Below, piece after piece: positions 12,270-22,600 of a stretch of 64,000 nucleotides of DNA. Under the pieces are notes generated by a model. The model worked only from the letters and a program-made list of their open reading frames with translations. It did not search any database and was not told the origin of the DNA. A program made the position numbers and the translations under genes. Origin of the DNA: Adineta steineri (Eukaryota > Rotifera > Eurotatoria > Adinetida > Adinetidae); contig CAJNOI010000126.1 in the NCBI GenBank assembly GCA_905250115.1, forward strand, positions 191,880-255,879, written 5' to 3'. Position 1 is the stretch's first letter. Each line of letters opens with the position of its first letter.

Positions 12270-13621
12270 TGTTTACATATGCTTTGTAACTTACCAATCT
12301 TAGAATGAATGTAGTTTTTTTACACTTATATATATATATATATATGCGGGCCTTGATGAGAGAGAAATAAAAAACAGACTATGAATCACTTTGTTCTTAT
12401 AGTTTAATACAGAAAAAAAGGAGGAGTAAAAAGTTTTGATCACGATGATTCTAATATAGAATAATTTTAAATAAGAAAGAAAAAAAATTAAATCATAGAT
12501 TTTCCATTCGTTGCCAGCGTGATTACTTAGTATTGAAGAAAAGAACATCAAGAACAGTGTCACATCTGTTTCACTTTCAACTATGCAAGTACAAATAGAT
12601 AACAAATATTTTAATTTAATAATTAATCGACTCATTAATCGTAGTCATAATCTTTAACTAGGCATTCTATTCAGTGTTTTTTTTATATTTAATTCTAAAT
12701 TATGATAAAAATAAACTATTTGAAAAGGAAAGATCAATGGTTACCCTCTTTTTTTTTTGATGAAATATTTTGCACTTAAAGCAGATGTTGTCGATCAATA
12801 TGACACGGACTATGTACTTATAGGCAAAAAAGGGTATGCGGCTTGTTCTGGAATACGAATAATTTATTTCAGCTGATGCATCTTTTTTATCTCGATTAGT
12901 TTTTCTTTGTCTGAATCACCTACGTCAATGTCATATTGTTTAATCAAATCATTCCTTCAATGATTCATTACACAATCGTGTAGGAGTTCTGTTTTTACTC
13001 GAGGAATTTATGTGTAAGCAATAGATTGCATAAAAATATAGAATTTGTATTATCTCTTAATGCTGCATGAAAAAGCTTCTATAAATTAGTATTAATAAAC
13101 CTACATCAGCTAGCCAAATATTCGTTACAACTCTGAATTTTATATATAGTTGCAAAGTTTTGTTTTTCTATAATGTATGATATATTTAGAAAATTTGACA
13201 TTGTTAAATATAACTTTATACAGAATGATATCATCTGGCCCATTGTCATTTTTCGTGCGTATATGACAACATTTGGTTTCTTTCATATAAGAAAATATTC
13301 TTGTTATTTGACTAAAATCACACAAGTATACAAAAATATAGCAATCTTTATTATATATAGAATAAAATTATTTTTTTAAGTTATCACTCTTTCTACATTT
13401 AATATAAGACATGCTATACTAGATTACTGACTAGTTCATACAATCTTCGTTTATCTAATGTACATTTCTTATGTGAAAAACTTATTTGATTTTAAATTCC
13501 AAAAAATAATGATATTATATTTCTTTAAAACAATCGTGATAAGTTTTAAAGAAATTGTTTTTAATTAAATGAGTCATTAAATACGATCTATCTAACAAAT
13601 GGTGTGAGTCACATTTCACTA
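12270..13621. other. divergent intergenic region (TPH / WD-repeat gene)
   Basis: 1.35-kb AT-rich spacer between divergent starts, with a TA repeat near 12330-12345. Small ORFs here have no recognisable motif and are judged to be chance. It probably holds the two promoters and any untranslated first exons. Confidence 0.5.
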
Positions 13622-16600
13622 ATGAATAGTAATGATAAGATAGAACTCCAACAAACAATACCGGCACAATCAAGTGTCAAAGTATCTTCTAATAAAACAG
13701 AGATTATAAGAAAAAATATTGATCCATCAACAGAAGTAGCTGAAACTCATATTCTTCTTGAAGACAATTCATTTCCATCGAGTTCAATTATTCATAAAGA
13801 CAATAGTTTTATACGAATCAATACTAATTTGACATCAATGGATCAATCTACTCGTCGAACCGTAACATTTGATGATAATCTAATTTCAAATCGACCCATT
13901 CATACATCAAATTTAAATTTTCGATTATCGAATGATCAACGAGAGAAAGAGATAGCTACTAATCCACATTTACAAAATACTGTTACTAATTCTGATCAAA
14001 CGAATACTACTACACAAAATTTAAATGATCTCGTAAGTTATTTCAAAATATATTGTTTTATTACCATAAACTTTTGTTTTTCAAAGCTTTCTGGAGAAGA
14101 ATATATTCCAGGAGGTTTTTGTAATCTCGATCAAGAATTAGAAGAAGAATTAATGAATGACTTTGATGATGATTTTGATGATCAAATTACACGACGTAGT
14201 CGTTATATATCTTCAATACGTTCAAGTGATCCAACAATTAATGTTACTCGATCACCCATTGAACTTTGGCAACGTGCCCGTATTCTCATTGCTATTCATC
14301 TCTATAAAGTATTTCTATTTTTTAATTCATTCTCATCTTGTTTTTTTTATCTTTCAAATAGATTCAAAATAAAACTCCTAATTTACATAATGATATATCG
14401 ATGGCAGTTGATTCATCATTAAAAAAGACAACCAATAGTACTGATAACTCGAATTATTTAGGAAAATTATTCGAAGAAAAAGAAAATACAGAAGAGAGAA
14501 AGATTATATTTGGTCTTTCAATTCTAAAACAATTTCTACTTGATTCTTCTCACCAATATCAATGTATAGATTTCTATGATATTGAACAAGGATATATTAT
14601 TATGTGTAATACAACAGTTCAATCACCTAGTATATGAACAATTGACATGTAACTAAAAATATATATTATTATTCGTTGATTTTAGATATTGCTATTGATC
14701 AAAAAAACAATAGTAAACTTCTTGTATATTCAATGAATAAAAAACTATTGAATGATAGTTGTACAGTTGAATTTGATTGTCCTTTTCAATTTAATTTTAT
14801 GATTTGTATACCTATTTTTCGTCTTATACTTGGTTTTATGAATATAAAAAAACAAAAATCATTAATGATACTAATTGGTGATGCATCACGTAAAAGTATA
14901 TTCTTATCAAAACAAGAAATATCTGATAATATTTACAGTATCCTTTATATTCATGAAGTATCAATGCTTTTCATTGGTAAGATAAATGAAATATTCTTTT
15001 TTTTTGTCTTTCAAACTATCATATTAAATCAGGTTGCATGGGTCGAGTTTTCTTATACAATACTCAACCACTTCAATTTATTTCTCAACCATTACTTATT
15101 TCTGAACTTACTCAATTACCATTTCATTCAACTGAACCAATTATACATATTTGTCAAATAGGAACATATCGTTCTATTGGAATTTTATCAAATCGATATT
15201 TTATTTTATGGCAATATGTACCAACTGAAAAATTATTATTAAAATTTTGTAATCCATATCGATATGATTTTATTCGTTGTCATTATATTTCAAAATATGA
15301 TTATATTATATTTGCTTTTATCGATGGGTTTGTTTTAATTTATCAATTAAATCAAATGAAACAAATACGTCGTTATCAATATCATTGGAAAATGATAACA
15401 GATTTAAAAAATAATCAAAATATACTTCTCTCATCATCACTTGATCATAGAATTAATATTTGGAATTTAGGTAAAAATGAATAAACTAAAAAACAGAGTT
15501 TTTGATTTTTTTTAATAGAAACTCTTCAACATATTTATCAATATAATACATATGAAGAAATATTTCAAATTGATATTATTCATGAAGATTTATTTTATTA
15601 TCGTACTTTACAGAATATAGTTATTTTTAAATTAAATTTACATACTTTATTATTTTCTATGACAAAATCAAAAGTTCTTGCATTGAAATTATTTACGGAT
15701 ATACAAAAAATTGCACGTGTTACAGTTATATTAGAAGATTATTCATGTATACTTATATCACCAGTTAGTGGATGTTGCCTTACATACGTACCAAATACAG
15801 CTAAAAAACCAATTAAACAAATTTTACATGATATTAGCAGGTAAACATAGAAAATAGTTTTTCTATAATCGGTGGAGAATTTAATAATGATCAGTTCAGT
15901 ACATTCTCATAGTATCATTTGATTTGAGTACTCTATTGTAGTCTTACTAATTTGAATGATGATTTTTAAGAATTCAATAAAGATCGAATCGATACCATTC
16001 GTTTTCAAATTTTCAACATGATGTTTAAATCATTTACAGAAAGTGCTGCAAAAAACATTATCTTGACTATGGACTTTTTTGTCACGTTTCGAGATAATTG
16101 AAACGAAAAGAAGAGCGTTGATAAGCATATTATTGTATACAATTGTCCACTGTTGGTACTGATGATTAGCTGTTTTCGACGGTATATGTGAAGATCTAGG
16201 TGTGATAATATAATCCTTCGTCGTTTCAGTTTTCGTATTAAAATTAAAGTCGTTTAATCAGTAAATATTAAAATTTTTTTAGATGAACAGAACTGCGTTT
16301 ATAAGTAGAGTTCGTATCAAACGATTATTTTACTACAAATATTGCTGTCCATCGTAAACAATAAAAACGAGTATAGTTTTTTGTCCTCACTAGACAATTG
16401 AGATAGCTATATTCGAGAAAAATGAAGTGTGAACTTCGTTGACATAGTTATGAATATGATTATGAAGTGATTGTCTAGCTATTATTGTTTAGATCATTTT
16501 ACTTGTTGTGTTGAAACTACATTCATTTTGTAAAGAACACAATTATTTTTTAATCACCTTTGAAAAAAATACTGTTAATTTAGCAATCGTTCCAAAGTAA

Positions 16601-19600
16601 TTTTTTAATAAAAATCGAACTAAACTTCTCTTTTCTAGACACTGACATATTTTTCGTAAACTACTTAACAATGAATGATAATAATTTGTAAACATTTGAG
16701 ACTTTCTTATAACGCAAAGTGTATCTACAATTCATAATGTATAACATATCCATCTCTTCGCTGATAAAATCTAATAATTTTCAATTACTGCTGCGTGAAC
16801 ATTCTCACTTTCTTGAGTCCCGCTGATTCAATATAATCCGACGAGACCTTTCGCTCCAACACTAATGGCGAGGACGTCGCATACTTTTGTTATTATCACA
16901 GAAAACCATCTATCACCTACCACTCACCCACAACGGTCTTTCAGACTTCTACTACTATCATAAAAAACCTTATCTGGATCAACCTTACCGAAAAGAATCT
17001 TTTATACTTTTACTACTGTTATACAGAATCGCAGCTTAGTTTGACACGCTCTACACATTCGCTCAATTCTTTCCCAAAGGTTTTAATTTTTAACAACAAC
17101 ATCATTCAGCTCATCAACTACCAAGAACACTGAGCAAACATTTTCATCACAATACAGATTAACTCTGGAACAAAGTACCTTTATTTACTGTTTCTTTCAA
17201 AATCAAAAAATTAAAAAAAATTACATCATTATCATCAGCAATTTATTCATCATCTAAATAAATTTAATATTAACATTCATGATTTTTCTTCTCTTTTATT
17301 CCGTCCAACCAATTCATAGATCACATATATTCCACTATGCATGACCCCATAGGGTAACACTGGTGAGTGTCTAGATGAAAAAAGTGAGTCTAACGACATA
17401 CTATAGATGAAAAAAGAATAAGACATACTTTGTTATGTCGTAATAAACCGCGCAAAGATTGTGCTACGATATCTCCGATTCCATTTCCAGAAAGATATAG
17501 CGTAGTGAGTGTCTAGATGAGAAATTCGATATAATGACATTATATAAAGAAAGAGACAAGCAGAGCTACTGTGTTGTGTTGTAAACCTTCACATAAAGAT
17601 CGTGCTCCAACATCTCCAATTTTATTAAATTGTAGATGTAGTGTCGTCAATGACTAGATTACGAAGTGGAGGTAAAGAAATGCCACATATAAAGAGAGAA
17701 TGAGAGTTACTGTATTCTGTTGTAAACTATCGCCTAAAGATTGTGCTCCAACAATACCGATTCGATTGTCATCGATATTTAGCATGGTGAGTGTCTAGAG
17801 GAAGAAGTGGAGTTAAAGACATGGTATAGATAAAGAGACAATGAAGGCTACTGTATTGTATTGTAACCCACTACCCAGAGATTGTGCTCCAACATCTCCA
17901 ATTTTATTTCTATTAAGATCTAATTCGATGAGTGTCTAGATGAAGGAGTGTAGATAAAGACATGGTATAGGTAAAGGTACAATGAGACTTACTCTGTTGT
18001 GTTGTAATGCACTACCCAGAGCTTTTGCTCCAACATCTCCTATTTCTCCTCCACATAGATCTAATCTGGTGAGTGCCTAGATGCAAAAGTACAGGTAAAG
18101 ACATGGTATACATAAAGAGACAATGAACGTTACTGTGTTGTGCCGTAATCCAATACCCAAAGACTCTGCCCCAATATCTTGGATTTCATTATATCCTAGA
18201 TTTAGCGTGATGAGTTTCTAGACGAAGACGCGGAGGTAAAGACACGTTACAGAAAAGACAGAATGGGACTTACTGTGTTATGTTGTAACGCAAAACCCAA
18301 AGATTGTGCTCCAAGATCCCTAATTTTATTCCTTGCGAGATCTAACGTGATGAGTGACTAGGTGAAGACGTGTGAGCAAAGAGATGATCAAGAAAAAGGG
18401 ATAATGAGAGTTACTGTGTTGTGTTGTAAACCTTCACCTAAAGACTGTGCTCCAACATCTCCGATTGAGTTAGATTCGAGATATAATGTGATGAGTGCCT
18501 AGGTGCAGACGTATAAGCAAAGACATGATTTAGAGAAAGAGATAATGATAGTTACTGTGTTGTGTTGTAAACCTTTACCTAAAGACTGTGCTCCAACATC
18601 TCTGATTGAATTAGATCGGAGATTCAATGTGATGAGTGTCTAGATGAAGAAGTCTAGGTAAAGACATGATTTGAAGAAAGGGACAATGAGAGTTACTGTG
18701 TTCTGTTGTAAACCGTCACCTAAAGACTGTGCTCCAACATCCCCGATTCGATTACATTCCAGATCTAATGTCGTCAGTGTCTAGATACAAAAGTAGAGAT
18801 ACAGACATGATATATAGAAAGAGACAATGAGAGTTACTGTGTTGTGTTGTAAACCATCACCTAANNNNNNNNNNTATAGTGAGTGTCTAGATGCAAAAGT
18901 ATAGGTAAAGACAAGGCATACGGCAAAAGAGAATAAGACTTACTGTGTTGTATTGTAATGCAACACCCAAAGATTGTGCTCCAACATCTCCGATTTTATT
19001 TTTAGCGAGATGTACTGTGATCAGTCTCTAAAGGAAGAAGTGAAGGTAATGACATGATACAGAAAAAGAGACAATGAGAGTTACTGTGTTGTGTTGTAAA
19101 CCATCACCTAAAGATTGTGCTCCAACATCTCCGATTGAGTTAGATTCGAGATCTAACGTCGTGAGTGTCTAGATACAAAAGTATAGGTAAAGACAAGGCA
19201 TACAGCAAAAGAGAATAAGACTTACTGTGTTGTATTGTAATGCAACACCCAAAGATTGTGCTCCAATATCCCCAATTCCATTATATTCGAGGTCGGATGT
19301 GTTGAATAGCTAGATCAACAAGTACAGGTAAGAACATGATATATATAAAGGAAGAATGATACTTACTCCGCTATTTTTTAACGTATCAAGCAAAGATTGT
19401 GATCTAATACCTTTATTTGAATTATATTTTAGACTTAATGTGGTGAGTGTCTAGATGAATAGTTGTAGATTAAGACATGCTACAGGTAGAGAGACAATGA
19501 GAGTTACTGCGTTGTGTCGTAATCCATCACCTAAAGATTGTGCTCCAAGATCTCCAATTTTATTTTTAGCGAGATGTAGTGCAATGAGTGTCTAGAAGAA

Positions 19601-22600
19601 GAAAGATTGGTAAAGACATGGCACAGAGAGCGAGAGAGTGAGAGTTACAGTGTTGTGTTTTAATGTACTACCCAAAGATTGTGCTCCAATATCTCCAATA
19701 TGGTTATCTTCTAGATGCAGTGTGGTGAGTGTCTAGATGAAGAAGTGTAGGCAAAGACATAGTAGAACTTAAGAGAATATCGGAGTTACTGTGTTGTGTT
19801 TTAATGCATCACCTAATGATTGTGCTCCAAGATCTCCGATTTCGGTTTTAGTGAGGTGTAGTGTAATGAGTGTCTAGAGGAAGAAGGTTCGATAAATTGA
19901 TGGTATAGAGAAAGAGTGAATGAGACTTACAGTATTTTGGTGTAATGCCCTACTGAGCGATTGCGCTCCACGGTCTCCAATACGATTATCTCCCAAATGC
20001 AATGTGATGAGTGTCTAGATAAAGAAGTGAAAGTAAAGACGCAGTTTAAATAAAGAGAATGAGAGAGCTACTGTGTTACGCTGTAATCCTTCACTCAAGT
20101 ATTCTGCTCCACTATGTCCGATTTCATTACTTCCTAGATCTAATGTTGTGAGTGTCTAGATGAAGCAGTGGAGGTAAAGACAGGATATGGATGTAGTAAG
20201 AATGAGAGTTACTGTGTTATATTTTAGGGCATCACCCAAACATTGTGCTCCGTAATCTTCGATTGAGTTAAATCGGAGATTCAATGTTGTAAGTGTCTAG
20301 ATGAAGAAGTAAATGTAAAGAAATGGTATAGATAAAGAGACAATGAGAGTTACTGTGTTATGTTGTAATGCAACACTCAAAGACTCTGCCCCAACAGTTT
20401 GGATTGCATTATAGCCGAGATCTAATGTGGTGAGTGTCTAGATGAATAATTGGAAGTAAGAACATGGTATTGAGAATGAACAATGAGAGTTACTATGTTG
20501 TGTTGTAACGCACCAGCCAGAGATTGTGCTCCCACATCTCCAATTTTATTTTTTGCTAGTTGTAGAGTATTGAGTGTCTAGATCAAGAGGTGTAGCACAG
20601 ACTTGATAGAGAGAAAGAATGAGACTTACTGTGTTTTGCTGTAATGCAACACCCAAAGCTTTTGCTCGAACACTTCCGATATGATGATGCTCAAGATCAA
20701 GTGTAGTGAGTGTCTAGGTGAAAAGCTGAAGGTACAGACATGGTATGCATTAAAAAACCGAATGGTTGGTTGTTGTTACATAGGGTTAGGGAAGTGAGAT
20801 AAATGTTGTTCTTATGCCCTTTGCGGAACCTATTGATGTTATGATGAAGTTTCTATGGATTTTATATAGTGCATAGTATGCGATATGTCTTGTAAAAATC
20901 AAAAATGAAAAGGAGTCACCAGTGGTAAAGTAGGTATTGAAACGCTCTAACTGCGAGTTGCTGTAATTTCTAAATGTTTCTGAAAGAAGGAAAAGTTTCC
21001 AGTTAATGAAAAATAGTTTATAAGTGACTTCTGAACAAAAGAATTTTAAAGCGTATTACTATGTAGCGATATAACAATGTGTTGCCGCAAGTGTTTTCGA
21101 CCTTATTAAAGTGGGTTGCAACGGATGTCAGTATTGTGTAAGTATTACAAAAGATAGTTTCTTGTTGGTAGCAATGGACAGTTTTCTTTTATGTTTATTG
21201 CCCAGAGGGTGTATGTGTTTTTTATGTGAACTGCGTGTGAGTTATTGAACTTAGCTTTATTTATGCGTATGGTTTATTCAAGTGAAAATATATATATTGA
21301 TTATGATAGTTTCTTGCGATACCATCATAAGGTTATGTCCATGTAGCAGAATGGTTTATAGAAGGTGAAAAGTCCAACAGTTTATTTCGTAATGCGAGAC
21401 TCATTACGAGTAGAAGACGAATGCAGGCTAAAACGTCGTATAAAATATATCGCTAATGAATTATTCTTCAAACTCCGTCCTTGAGAAAATATTCTTCAGA
21501 TGAAGTCCGTTTGAGAGCAATTCTCTTAGAAAAAAATTTGCTTTCGTAGTATTTCATGCAGAAATATTTTACCTTGATAGTATGGATGTGAGTGATGTGA
21601 TTGAATCAAAATGTGAATGTTGTTGTGGGTGAATCTTTTTCCTATCGACTTCCACCATGACCTGAGCGACAGTAACGTATGTTCTTGAAGGAGTATTTGT
21701 CGAAGGTATTTTCCAGGAAAATATGCAGAACGTTATTTATAACAAGACAAACTAGTTTATTTACGGTTCTGCCTTTTGGAGACTGATTTTTATCATCGAA
21801 ATGGTATTTAAAAAACGTGTTTGACAGACGCAAAAAGCAAATAATAATGTTTTAATCCCTTTTGTCGTTCTTATCTGAAACATTGGATGTTTATGACACT
21901 ATATCTAGTTTGAAACGTGGAATATTTAGATGAAATTGAAAAGAAAAGGAAAAAGGACTAATTTTATTCCTAATTATCAGGACACTGTTCATATTGTCAT
22001 ACTATAAGAAATGAATTTTTGATGAGAGAGAGATAGCTGATGAAGTATTTCGCGTGACAAACAGCGTATTCACGTATGTTTTATTGGAGTCAATGCATAA
22101 AAATTAGAACATCATGATAGAAAAACGTTTACCTGGTATCTATTGTAACTATCTACAATCTTGTTCAACCGTTGACATACATTTTTCATTGAACATATAA
22201 TTGTGAAATCTGATTGATGATCCATAATTCGGTAGACAAGTTCTACCGGTAATGTAAGGAAGTTGGTAACAGTTTGATTTGCCATTGTAAATTGTTAACG
22301 AAGTGCGTGCTGCGTCACTTTATATGATGGTTATATATACTGTTCTTTATCTTATCATTAGATGAGTAGATATTTGTTTTGTGTCATAGGTTTCACATGA
22401 TGTTGTAATTACTTGTTGGGAAAAAATCGAAAAAGAATGATATTAACTAGAAAATGACAGCATCGAGATGAGAACTGTAAGCAACGTTTTATTAAGATTT
22501 TTTAGCGAAATAAAATGGTATGTAAGGTACCTAAATATTGTGATCTCAGTTATAATCAGCAAAATTTAAATGAATTTCTTTTCTATTTATTTTGTTTAAA

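Noticed and set aside
13604..13606. Start codon at 13604
   Set aside because: The codon there is GTG. The first in-frame ATG is at 13622, preferred in a eukaryote.
17371..20713. The 141-bp periodic array taken as a satellite or CRISPR-like repeat
   Set aside because: Each complete unit holds an open 84-nt LRR exon with conserved splice sites, and the array is bounded by an F-box exon and a stop codon, so it is a gene.
21642..21833. 63-codon minus-strand ORF in the F-box gene intron
   Set aside because: No family motif, and adding it is not needed for phase; treated as chance.
22133..22285. The F-box exon as a separate small gene
   Set aside because: It ends at a good GT donor in phase 0 and the first LRR exon starts in phase 0. 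F-box plus LRR is a normal combination. A separate gene is possible only if cDNA shows it.
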